Shown: positions 55,534 to 64,000 of the stretch, piece after piece
Position numbering within the stretch: the stretch's first letter is position 1
How the letters are laid out: every line of letters begins with the position of its first letter
Source: Mytilinidion resinicola
Lineage: Eukaryota; Ascomycota; Dothideomycetes; Mytilinidiales; Mytilinidiaceae
Assembly: GCF_010093595.1 (NCBI RefSeq)
Contig: NW_022985449.1
Span: forward strand, 245,410-309,409
DNA: 64,000 bases
Direction: 5' to 3'
Made by a program: the position numbers and the translations under genes
The notes under the pieces: generated by a model
Seen by the model: only the letters and a program-made list of their open reading frames with translations
Told to the model about the DNA's origin: nothing
Databases searched by the model: none

Positions 55534-56163
55534 ATGGCCCGACAATCAGGTCTGAAAGAGGCGAAACCAATTGCGTACCAACTCCGTCCAACCCCACAGA
55601 CTCCCAACTCCTCTTACCCACTCTTGCACTACCCTGGCCTAGTGGACACATCTCAGCTCTCCCCTTCGAAAGCCTCCAAAATCTTCGAAGACAACGGCTG
55701 GGAAACGCAATGGGTCATCCGCTACGCCACCTCCCAGCGCGCGCATTACCACTCGAAAACCCACGAGACAATGGTCATCTTAAACGGCCGTGCCCGGGTC
55801 CGATTCGGCGCGTCGGACTTGACAGCCACAGAAGACCCCGCTGCAGACCATGAAAATGGTGGAGTAGAAATCGATACGAAGCCAGGAGACGTCTTTGTCA
55901 TTCCGGCCGGTGTGTCGCACAAGACTTTCAATGCGACGCCTGAGATGCCGTTTGAGATTTTGACGCCGGGAGAGGGGAGAGGGGTTGGTGGGGTGGACTT
56001 GGATGAGATTGATGTATCGGGGTTTGTCATGTTAGGAGCGTATCCGAAGGGAGGCCAGTGGGATTTCTGTGTAGGTGGAGAGGGGAAGGAAGAAGTGGGT
56101 CTGCCGATGAGAGATCCTGTGTTGGGGGAGTCTTCTGATGGGCTGAGAGGGATTTGGAAGTAA
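55534..56163 (+). CDS. Cupin-domain protein
   Basis: A single exon of 209 aa. The first cupin motif reads HYHSKTHETMVILNGRARVRFG (about residues 71-92), with His and Glu as candidate metal ligands, and the second reads PGDVFVIPAGVSHKTF with the last His ligand. These match small single-domain fungal cupins related to bacterial YjlB. Such proteins bind a divalent metal; the reaction is unknown. The start MARQSGLKEAKPI precedes the conserved segment HYPGLVDTSQLSPSKASKIFEDNGW. It looks intact and intronless. Confidence 0.85.
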   Translation: MARQSGLKEAKPIAYQLRPTPQTPNSSYPLLHYPGLVDTSQLSPSKASKIFEDNGWETQWVIRYATSQRAHYHSKTHETMVILNGRARVRFGASDLTATEDPAADHENGGVEIDTKPGDVFVIPAGVSHKTFNATPEMPFEILTPGEGRGVGGVDLDEIDVSGFVMLGAYPKGGQWDFCVGGEGKEEVGLPMRDPVLGESSDGLRGIWK

Positions 56164-56939
56164 TAGTTGGATGGTTTTCATGAAAAGTTACATCTATCTT
56201 GAGTTGAGGCATGTTTTGGGTATCATCAGGCAGAAGCTGGAGCCAAGGTGCTGCCGCTGTACCGCAGACGGGCTTTATGTCTACCATCGTTTTCGTTTTA
56301 TATTGAAATCTCATTTCACACCTTTGTTATGATATTTCTTTGGTTTCAGATCATTTCAAGGGTCATATCCCTCTCCAAAGTCATGCATCTGCTCTGCACA
56401 TCTGTTGATCTGCGCTTCGAACGGACGGTCGCACAAGATGGCTGATTCGGTATCCAATCCACGGCATAGTTTTCTTCCACTTTCAGACCATCGTGCTAAC
56501 TATCAGGAATACACTGACTGTTGTATTAATGTCGCAAGCATCGTAAAATACACCAGCGGTGGTACGACTTGGTGAGTTCGCACGCAGAATCCAGTTGAAG
56601 GCGGTCGCAGTCTTTGCCGGTTTCTATGCCGTCAAGGGGATGTAACCGAGGATGGAAAAGGCATAGAAGGTGGTGACAGCCTGATTTTCTTTCTGCTTGA
56701 ATGTGTCTATGGTCTCGCTAAAGGGTGCCATGGTTTTAAATGGATGGATGCCGGTCCGACGGAGTCATGTGCTTTGATGACCTGGGAACGGTTCAGTTGT
56801 TCTACGAGACTGACGCCCACTTTTCTTTGGTGGTGTTACCAATGCTTTAGTAGAACGTGGTCTGCGTGCTTCGTAGGGTATTGCTTGATAGAATGCGCTC
56901 TGATTTGGAAAGGAAAAGAAACATGGTTGAAAGATTCCA
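56164..56939. other. Intergenic region
   Basis: No supported gene in about 780 bp. Confidence 0.35.
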
Positions 56940-57431
56940 ATGTACCTCAACCGCGGTTCATCTCAACATACTGAAACATACAGCCCACCAATTGTCTATT
57001 TCAGTCTCTATATAAGAGAAGGTATCTTCACACAACTACCTTCACACAAGGAGAACGACGGCGTGTGCGTTTTCCTCGAGGGCACTAAATACCACCTCTC
57101 TGGCCTCCAAATCATTGAGACCCTCAAGGCTGGCCTAAAGCACAAGTGCAAGGAACCAGTACTGCTCCTCTTGCCGCCAGACAAGCACGCTGGGAATGAG
57201 GGAATGTTGAAGGTCTATTATGTGGAGCATAAACAGGCGGGATGTAACGATAAGAATCATGTGTGCGATGTTGCATGGGGGATTCCGTATGAGAAGCCGG
57301 ATATGGTGAAGGTGCCGGTGAAGGAGAAAGTGCTGGTGTGGAAACCAGAGGAGACGACTCCTCCTCCTGCGGTTAAGCCCGTTACCACCGCTGACTCGAC
57401 CCTCGGACCCGCCTCGCCAGCTACTAAGTAG
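56940..57431 (+). CDS. Hypothetical small protein
   Basis: A 163-aa frame whose central part looks structured: CVFLEGTKYHLSGLQIIETLKAGLKHKCKEP, then LLLPPDKHAGNEGMLKVYYVEHK and CNDKNHVCDVAWGIPYEKPD, with four Cys that could pair. The C-terminus is Pro/Thr-rich. The first ~40 residues look less coding-like, so the true start may be in an upstream exon. I recognise no family. Confidence 0.45.
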   Translation: MYLNRGSSQHTETYSPPIVYFSLYIREGIFTQLPSHKENDGVCVFLEGTKYHLSGLQIIETLKAGLKHKCKEPVLLLLPPDKHAGNEGMLKVYYVEHKQAGCNDKNHVCDVAWGIPYEKPDMVKVPVKEKVLVWKPEETTPPPAVKPVTTADSTLGPASPATK

Positions 57432-57766
57432 CCAGTCAGCCAAGAGGCAGTCTAGCTTGAACGGCTTGGGACTTAACGTCGTGCCTATATCGCTGAAATC
57501 CCATAGGGCTACCCCAACCAGTGTCAAACGAGTGTTCACAGATTTATAACCCGTCTCTCTATTGCTGGAGGAGTTAAATTGGAGGGGGAGGTAATACAAC
57601 AGATTTGATGAGCAGATTGGTATAGAAATTGGAATAATATTGAAACTAATAGCCCCTTTTTATTTTGGTCTATGGAAGTGGATCTAGCTTGAAGGCTAAA
57701 TAGTAACCTCATAGTGGAAATGTGAATTTAGTCTTGATCATCAGCACACCAAGAAACCTCGCCGCT
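57432..57766. other. Convergent intergenic region
   Basis: AT-richer 3' flanks of two convergent genes. No feature recognised. Confidence 0.35.
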
Positions 57767-59404
57767 TCAACAGTAGAGCTTCAAACCAGGGCCGTATTTG
57801 AGCACCCAGTCGCCACCGCTGTTGACCGACTTACGCGGAAGCTTGGAAGAAGTGTCTGGTTCCTGCTGCCGCTGGCGCTTCCTGCACTGTTCCTGCTCGA
57901 CATCTCCATGCCAATCCTCAACTCCCTCACGTCGACTCTCAGACAGATCTTGAAGTGGTCTCGGACGTTTGCCAGTTCCACGCAGTCCCTCCAAGATGTG
58001 GTCGTAGCTTCCAGTCATGCGCTCTAAATTTGACTCCAGGCCTTGAATCTTAGATCTCATGACCTCCACCTCTTTGGACTGTATGGATGCCTGAGCCAGA
58101 GACTTGATGTCCGCCAAATCTGACTGCATATTTGCCAACTTGCAGTCTACAGAGAATTGGATCCTTGCCTCATTCTCATCCATCTCAGATCGCAGGCTGT
58201 TCGTCTTAGACACCACGGAGGCCTGGAGAATAGACTTGAAATCCTCCATCTCGGATCGCATATCCTCCATTTTGAGATCCATGGAGGCCTGCATTGTAGA
58301 CTTGACATCCCCCATCTTTAATTGCGACTTCTCCATCATGGGATCCATGTGGCTGACGTCTTCAAGCTTAACTTCGGAATGATATTCTGGAGAAGGAAAA
58401 TCCGTTGCGGAGTTTTCGGTGGTGGATACCGTGGAGGAATCTCCGTCTGTAGCATCCGTTGAATCCATATGGATCGCTTCGAAGAGCCTCTGATGGGTTC
58501 GAGTCATCTTGAAAGGAATTCTTTTCTTGTGTTCGCGTCTGGGTTTTGGCTTCTCATAGTCCGTGCGCTTGTCCTCATCCTCGCGACCCAAAGTCATCGA
58601 CCTATCATCTCTGCCCGTATCTTGATCTTTGAAATCATTATTCTTGCGCAAGCGCAGCTCTTCATTCGAGATGATTAATATCCTCTCAATGTACGCCGGT
58701 TTCCCACCACATGCCAGATGCAGATAGTATGACCTTCCACGCGACATAGCTTCTGGGATGAATGGGTCTTCCATAATCGTAATGCGAGGAGGTCCCCCGA
58801 ACGGCAAGTTGAGATAGTACTTCGTAGAGGCTAGCTCCTTCAAGAACCATGATGGTTCGTCCTCATGTTCACGCGCTGGTAGTAACAGCCGCATCATCTC
58901 GTCTATCGTTAGGCCCTGCAAACACTTGTCGTATTCCTCCAACATCAAATCTAGCCAGTCTCCAAGCCATGAAACACCATGTTCTGCAACCAAATCTCGA
59001 ATGGTTGGAGCTAGCTCATCCAAGATTCCGGAAGCGACAACGTTTTCACGCGTTGGGAGGGCAAGGCCGTGAAAGTGGGCTTCTTGCGACCTCTCGGCGG
59101 GGTCGAATTTATCCTTTGGTGACGGCATGTCTTTCTCCTCGAGTGATGAGATGTCTTCGTCTTCATACGGTAGGGAATCTTCGCCTTCAGATGGTAGGAC
59201 TTCTTCGTCTTCAGGCGGTCGGGCTCCAGGGTACTCAAGTTGTGGAATATCTTTCTCTGAATCATATAGATATGGAATATGAATTTTAGGAGAGCAAGGC
59301 TTGAATTTAGGAGAATGCGGCCCAAACATACGTATAATCCTGTCGACCTCACTCTCATGTGCAGCCAATCGACTGGCCAAATCTTGGTCAGGTAGTGCTT
59401 GCAT
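57767..59404 (-). CDS. Hypothetical coiled-coil protein with internal repeats
   Basis: A 545-aa single frame. Residues about 60-100 are acidic with a recurring LPSEGEDSLPYEDEDISS pattern. A conserved-looking middle follows (ILDELAPTIRDLVAEHGVSWLGDWLDLMLEEYDKCLQGL). From about 345 to 460 four ~32-residue coiled-coil repeats of the type D.KS..QAS...K...MRSEM occur. A basic nuclear-type stretch (RKRQRQQE) and VLKYGPGLKLY close the protein. I recognise no domain; it may be a scaffold or chromatin-associated protein. The start could be extended by an upstream exon. Confidence 0.65.
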   Translation of the reverse strand: MQALPDQDLASRLAAHESEVDRIIRMFGPHSPKFKPCSPKIHIPYLYDSEKDIPQLEYPGARPPEDEEVLPSEGEDSLPYEDEDISSLEEKDMPSPKDKFDPAERSQEAHFHGLALPTRENVVASGILDELAPTIRDLVAEHGVSWLGDWLDLMLEEYDKCLQGLTIDEMMRLLLPAREHEDEPSWFLKELASTKYYLNLPFGGPPRITIMEDPFIPEAMSRGRSYYLHLACGGKPAYIERILIISNEELRLRKNNDFKDQDTGRDDRSMTLGREDEDKRTDYEKPKPRREHKKRIPFKMTRTHQRLFEAIHMDSTDATDGDSSTVSTTENSATDFPSPEYHSEVKLEDVSHMDPMMEKSQLKMGDVKSTMQASMDLKMEDMRSEMEDFKSILQASVVSKTNSLRSEMDENEARIQFSVDCKLANMQSDLADIKSLAQASIQSKEVEVMRSKIQGLESNLERMTGSYDHILEGLRGTGKRPRPLQDLSESRREGVEDWHGDVEQEQCRKRQRQQEPDTSSKLPRKSVNSGGDWVLKYGPGLKLYC

Positions 59405-60463
59405 CTTGCCATCTAAAGGTCAGCGTATTTCTTCCATTCCCGTCAGCACACCCCATAAAGAAAACCTACCTTATTACTTTAATCTGCCTCGCCCTAGGGG
59501 CTTGGCAATCTGTTCCGAAAAAGGAGTAGGCTCCAGCGCGTCTGGGCTCGCAAATCGGTAGCTCAATTAGAAAGCTGTCGATTGAATGTGGATTCTGACA
59601 TTAAAGCGTCAGTAGAAGGCATGTAGTTGTGCAGAGTGGAAGGAGTAAGAACTTACGCGTGAGCTGAGTCTGCGATATGACGATGGAGGTTAAGCTGTGT
59701 TAAGCTCCTTCGCCAGACCGTGCGATGCCTTGGCCTCGCGCTGGCTTGTTGAACGAGGCAGATCCGCGGCTCCGAAGCGCGAAGGCCTTAAGGTGTTGCT
59801 TGAAGTCAAGACCGGATGAGCAAGATCATCGCGAAGGATTTAGAGGTGGACGAAGTCGGTGGAGTAGAGGAGGAAGAAAAGCAGGAAGTACGAGTGGTTA
59901 TATAAGTCTAAGAGAATCTTTCGAAGACGCAAGTGAAGAGCTAACGCCTCGAGCTATGCTAGCTGAAATGTACTTGGTCAACTCACTTTTCAAGTGAGGA
60001 AGCTAGTCTTAAGGAGGAGCGGTGTGGCGCTTCACCTTCCCCCGGATATCTCTCCTGCTCCTCTACATCCTCACCTCTTCGTCGAAGACAGCACCTGCAG
60101 AGCACGCCTCATATCCTTTACGTGACAGGCTCATCACAAGAAAGGAAAAAGACTAGACTATGATATTGATGGATTATGAAAGTATGAAAAGTAGGTATGC
60201 TCACAACCTAGAGCTAGAAACGGTTCTTTCGTCTCAGCAAAGGATCTGAGACCCCGTGCAGCTCCGCCGAATGCCCATCGTTGTCAAATATGAGTCGTGT
60301 ACTGGTATCTAGAGTGCACCAAGCACAAATGTTCTACCAATGACCATCGCCAATGAAAATCACCAATACCCTACCCACCCTGAGAATAACCTAACTCTCC
60401 GCACCAAGAGCCCTTCATACCACACCCCTAGGCCACGGCCACACATGCGCAAGTAGTACCCCA
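59405..60463. other. Intergenic region
   Basis: About 1 kb without a convincing gene. It contains the promoter of the coiled-coil gene on the left and the 3' flank of the next minus-strand gene on the right. Confidence 0.4.
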
Positions 60464-61815
60464 CTACTTCAGCGCATTCTTGAAGCAGTCGTAGTTGAAA
60501 ACGTACTCAGAGTCATAGACCCAGTAGTCCAGCTGCGCGCGCGAGAACCCCTTCCGGAGCGTCGGATGAAGCGAGAACGCCGTGACCTCAATGAGATCTT
60601 CATCCTCCTCGTGCTTGGCCATCTTGATACACGGCCTGCCCTGAGAGGAGCAAGACCGGCACGCGTATCGGTAGCGTCCCTCGCGCGTCCACGTGCTACC
60701 ACCACCGTGACCGTAGTTGAAAATGCAAGGCCAGGCAGTGAACAGACCTGGCGCCGATCGCCATCCTGGTCTCCTCGCTTCAAGTTCGCCGATGACCCCT
60801 TTAATAGCTGCTTCTAGTCCTTGGGGGACTTTTTCGGGGAAGGAGACGACTACCAAATTATCCTTTTGCATAACGTAGGTGACGTTTCCCGGGAACAATT
60901 TGTACTCGTTGGGTTTCGGGTAAGCGTTGGGTGGTTTGCTGAGGAGGTTCATGAAAGAGAGAGGATGCAATGGATTCGCCGTGGGCGCTACGTGCGCTGC
61001 TTTCTGGGCAGGGAATACTCTACGTCGCTTTAATTCTGGTGCGTCGTCGGTTGTGACTGGTCGCTTCGTTACGACTGGAGGTCGCTTCGTTACGACTGGG
61101 GGCCGCATCGGTCGTCTGGATCCAGGAGCCTTGGGTGTTGTCGGCGAGGATTCAGGAAGGTCATCGAAATCAGCCTGACGCGGGTCGTGTTCTCGAAGCG
61201 CTTGGATAGCCTGCATGTAGTCGCGGAAGCCTGCCGGTGAGCACTCGATGGCATTTCCTGAGGCGGCAGAAGACGACGGGTAGTCTGAGAGTTCTGAAGT
61301 CTCACGAGAGGTGGAGGGGCTGATGTAACGGTTCGAAAAGGTTTCGTACGCATATCCGCTATCGTTGGCGACGTAAGGAGGAGTTCGCGGGCGATACATA
61401 TCTCCATGCATCCGCGGACGAGCCGCCATGGAGGAGTCTTGGTTCTCATGTACACCTAGAGGTCTGGTACGCCAACGACGTTCCATGTCATTGAGAGTTG
61501 ACAGGAAAGATGCCACCATCTTTGTGTTTTCATTGACGGCAGACTGGATCTCCTCGAGCTTGTTGCGGAAATTCTGGATCTCTTCGCGGCGTGCCGCATC
61601 CATCTCTGCCAATGCTTCTTGCACGTGGAATTTTGATAGTTCAACGATATCCTTGCGGAGCGCTTCAAACTCGGCATGTGTCTATCTGTGTTAGCGAGCT
61701 TCGACTATGCTATAATTTAGTGAATGCTTACCAAAACGGGCATCTCTAATCGCCCCCCTGCCATTCTGCTACCTGGTGTCTCCACTGATGTCTCCGACAT
61801 CTCGTCGCCCGCCAT
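60464..61815 (-). CDS. Hypothetical protein with coiled coil and C-terminal Cys-rich segment
   Basis: Exons 61815-61732 and 61681-60464 (50-nt intron, branch CTAAC) encode 433 aa. The N-terminal third is a coiled coil (EALRKDIVELSKFHVQ, REEIQNFRNKLEEIQS). A disordered Ser/Pro-rich region with the duplicated peptide VVTKRP follows. The C-terminal ~110 residues look globular: VVVSFPEKVPQGLEAAIKG, then PCIFNYGHGG, ACRSCSSQGRPCI and LDYWVYDSEY. The Cys spacing (C-x2-C...C) could form a small zinc site. This type of C-terminal domain recurs in uncharacterised fungal proteins. Confidence 0.75.
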
Positions 61816-62387
61816 CGTACGGAGGTGAGGTTGTTCTGTGGTTTGGTGAAGATGTGTTGAATGAGTTGGGCGGCGTGATGGAGGCGGAGGGTGGGAGAGC
61901 TGGAGCGCACTGGCGAACATCTTCAACTCAACTCACATTCCGGAAAAACCTGCGCCACGCTAATCCGTTGCTGCTCCGGCGGTCGCTGTGATTCTGCCGT
62001 TGAAGATATTTCGCTTGCACCCCCAGAACGTCCACTGAGACTCCTCTCACCGTGTCAACCTAGCGAACTGAGTCTCGCCAACGCCGTCGCTTCAGCCGTG
62101 TCGAACGTCAATTTGCACGTCGTCGCTCTGTATCTGACCTCTCTATCACGCAGGAAACAGCACCTTCTCCTCACTCACCTTCGCAAAGCTCGAAGCCCCC
62201 AGCATTACCGCGCCGTCCGTGCTATGAAATTGTAACTTTCAGCATCCTGGAGTATGTATATCGAGACTCCGTTCTCCAGCGGCAAACCACGCCATCTGGG
62301 CTCCCCAGCGAGGGTTCCAGTCGTCCTAAACGCGAAACTGACATCGCATTTAGTTCCTAAAGCGCGCCGAAGTATTCTCGCCGGTAC
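61816..62387. promoter_or_regulatory. Divergent intergenic region
   Basis: About 570 bp between two divergent hypothetical genes. No motif assigned. Confidence 0.35.
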
Positions 62388-63520
62388 ATGCAGGCCTCAT
62401 CCCCGTCTCTCAGGATGTCCTCCTGGGACCTCAACCCCCCTCCAGGCTCCGACCCGCCCATCGAGACCGACTGGTCCAAGTTTGCGCAACGCCTCAGGAA
62501 TGAGCCCCCTCCCGTGAGCCCCGAAGAAGCTCTTCAGAAGTACTATGATGACAAGTGGTTCTATATGCATCAGTGGGCGACCCTCGCTACGCCACGGCTA
62601 GGATGGCCAGACTTACCGCAGAAGGCCCGCGATCGTATCATTCTGTTCACTGTTGGACCTGTGTTCGATATCTCTGCGGCGCTGCACAAGCCGAGCCAGC
62701 TTCGAGGGAAGGCGCGGTTCATCAACCAGGGGCTCAAAACGCTGGGAGCGGTATCTAAGGATGTTTCGGCAAATGCTTATAAGGTCTTCAAGCGAGATGC
62801 GCCGTGGGTAGCGACGAAGCCTGAGCTACTGCAGGGTTTCGCGATCAAGATGGAGATATTCCCGACCGCGAATACCTTGGGGACCTTGGAGCTGCAGTTC
62901 CCGTTGGAGAAGTTCAACACGCTCTTGCAGTTAGAGTACCCCGGATCGCCGAAGTATAAAGAGAAGGCTTGGTTTGGTGCACAGCTTGAGGCGTTGCGTC
63001 CGCGTTGTTTGCGCCTCGAAGTGGCGCCTCCGTCGTCTTTCGTTGTGCCGGAGTGGTTGCGCTTTGGCTGTAAGACATCAATCATGCGGCACATGCTCAC
63101 TACGATGGGCTCGTATACTCGACGAGTTGAGAAAATCGTGCTTTCTGGGGAGTTTGTGCCAAAGGAGATGCAGAAAGAGTTGGAGCAGACCCACGAGATC
63201 CGTGTTGAGACAGACGAAAATACTCCCTCGTCGCTGGCGTCTTTGTAAGCAAATTCCCCCATCTTGTGGACGCTTACTGACACATTTGTAGCACTCTCAT
63301 CTGCAAATGCGCCAATCCATGCCAGGATACGTTCGAAACTACTCACCATACTGTACTCGACAGTGTAACGGAACGCGGCGATCAGCGAAGCGACTGGACC
63401 TGGGGTTCGGAAGAAAACACCAAATGTGACACGAATCGTGGCCCTGACAGGACTAATCCACGCGATGATAAGTTTGTGGAAAACGAGCGTGTCGTGACCT
63501 GGCTCAAGCGAGTTGGTTGA
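62388..63520 (+). CDS. Hypothetical protein, two exons
   Basis: Exon 1 (62388-63244) would stop almost at once if unspliced, but a clean 47-nt intron (63245-63291, GTAAGC, CTGAC branch, GTAG) leads to a second exon open to 63520, giving 361 aa. An alternative start is the Met at 62415. Conserved-looking segments are GWPDLPQKARDRIILFTVGPVFD, LEALRPRCLRLEV and WLRFGCKTSIMRHML. The new C-terminus has four Cys and ends WTWGSEENTKC...VVTWLKRVG. No domain is recognised; the RDRI segment hints at a degenerate F-box-like helix, but I do not claim it. Confidence 0.65.
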
Positions 63521-63798
63521 CCACATCAACAAACTCCTTGCAGTGCTTCGATACGCTTTCGAAAATCTGCAGCAAATATGAGCTCTGTAACGACATGGGT
63601 TGGGCTTACTTCCATACATACCCCTGCGTTTTTGGAAATGCACCGAGGTAGCTCAAGCAGCGGCAGACTTACATACTCAAACCCATGTGCTAGTACTAGA
63701 ATCACCCCTCGGTGGACTTTTGGTGTAGAATAGGACATTTTGGCTCTTCTCGTCGTCCCTAGTGCATTTTCACATTGTTGATCCGTCCGCTGAGGGCT

Positions 63799-64000
63799 CT
63801 ATATCGCCCTCTCCCTCTCCCTGTCTACCTCCGAGATAAAACTTTCCTCTTCTTCATCCCTCTCTTCGCCCATCATCCCCGCATCTTCACCTAACCCATT
63901 CATTCCCTCCTCCAACGCATTCAACCCCCTGAAAACCCACCAAAACACCGCCCCCGTCCCCACACACACAACCGCCAATCCCGCATACATCCACCCCACC
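63799..64000 (-). CDS. C-terminus of a membrane protein (continues past the window)
   Basis: The frame is open to the window edge and ends at 63799. It contains one hydrophobic segment (WMYAGLAVVCVGTGAVFWWVF) followed by a charged cytoplasmic tail rich in Glu (EERDEEEESFISEVDRERE). This looks like the last TM helix and tail of a multispanning protein, possibly a transporter. The family cannot be named from this piece. Confidence 0.55.
   Translation of the reverse strand, partial: VGWMYAGLAVVCVGTGAVFWWVFRGLNALEEGMNGLGEDAGMMGEERDEEEESFISEVDRERERAI

Noticed and set aside
62777..63643. 288-codon minus-strand ORF opposite the hypothetical gene at 62388-63520
   Set aside because: It is antisense to a two-exon gene with good splice sites, is Cys/Ser/Arg-rich without motifs, and is probably a codon-bias shadow.
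1..64000. tRNA, rRNA or CRISPR features
   Set aside because: I scanned for tRNA-like cloverleaf cores, rRNA segments and regularly spaced repeats and saw none I could support.

Overview
The window is nuclear DNA of a filamentous ascomycete (Pezizomycotina). The genes have short GT-AG introns, mostly 44-75 nt with CTAAC/CTGAC-like branch sites. The proteins are fungal types: NCS1, EMP70/TMN, GPN3, MED4, fungal cyclase and F-box families. About 26 kb carries the mark of repeat-induced point mutation (RIP): CA/TG is almost gone and TA is in great excess, while many CG dinucleotides survive. This is the two-compartment layout (gene-rich blocks next to AT-rich transposon islands) known from several plant-associated and saprobic ascomycetes. 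The species cannot be named from the sequence.

Left edge, 1-2400: the 3' end of a non-RIPed Fot1/pogo-type transposon (zinc-knuckle tail plus TIR) sits directly against the 3' end of a minus-strand alpha/beta-hydrolase gene, which it seems to have cut. A 273-bp MITE follows (1635-1907); a 99% identical copy lies at 54411-54683.

Transposon island, about 2450-29430. In order it holds: a TA-flanked TIR element (2795-3487); a LINE fragment interrupted by a Fot1-like element that is itself interrupted by another Fot1-like element (3490-7391); a LINE RT fragment (7440-8185); a Tad1-like LINE on the minus strand (about 8200-13960) whose 3' end escaped RIP; a LINE 3' fragment on the plus strand (13965-14290); and two full-length Gypsy elements (15002-20858 and 20931-27051). 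Both Gypsy elements have TSDs and are nested 67 bp apart inside an older Gypsy remnant. A 110-base assembly gap (21097-21206) lies in one LTR. A second member of the TA-flanked TIR family (28443-29427) closes the island.

Gene-rich block, 29430-64000. Apparently intact genes: GPN3 GTPase, EMP70/TM9 protein, NCS1 calcium sensor, MED4, a cyclase-family protein, a GPI-type secreted glycoprotein, a divergently transcribed galactonate-dehydratase-like / DHDPS-family aldolase pair, a cupin, several hypothetical proteins, and the C-terminus of a membrane protein at the right edge. Mixed among them are decayed genes: a serine beta-lactamase-like gene with one in-frame TAG, an aspartic-protease pseudogene, a frameshifted multi-TM gene, and an F-box/LRR pseudogene carrying the second MITE copy. 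Housekeeping genes are clean while accessory genes are broken, so real decay is likelier than poor sequence, although several lesions sit in short homopolymers.

The best candidates for something new are the hydrolase with a Gly/Asn-rich amyloid-like tail cut by a transposon, the 5-bp-TSD MITE family, and the TIR family whose ends are arrays of a CACCCCCTAACGA-like unit.
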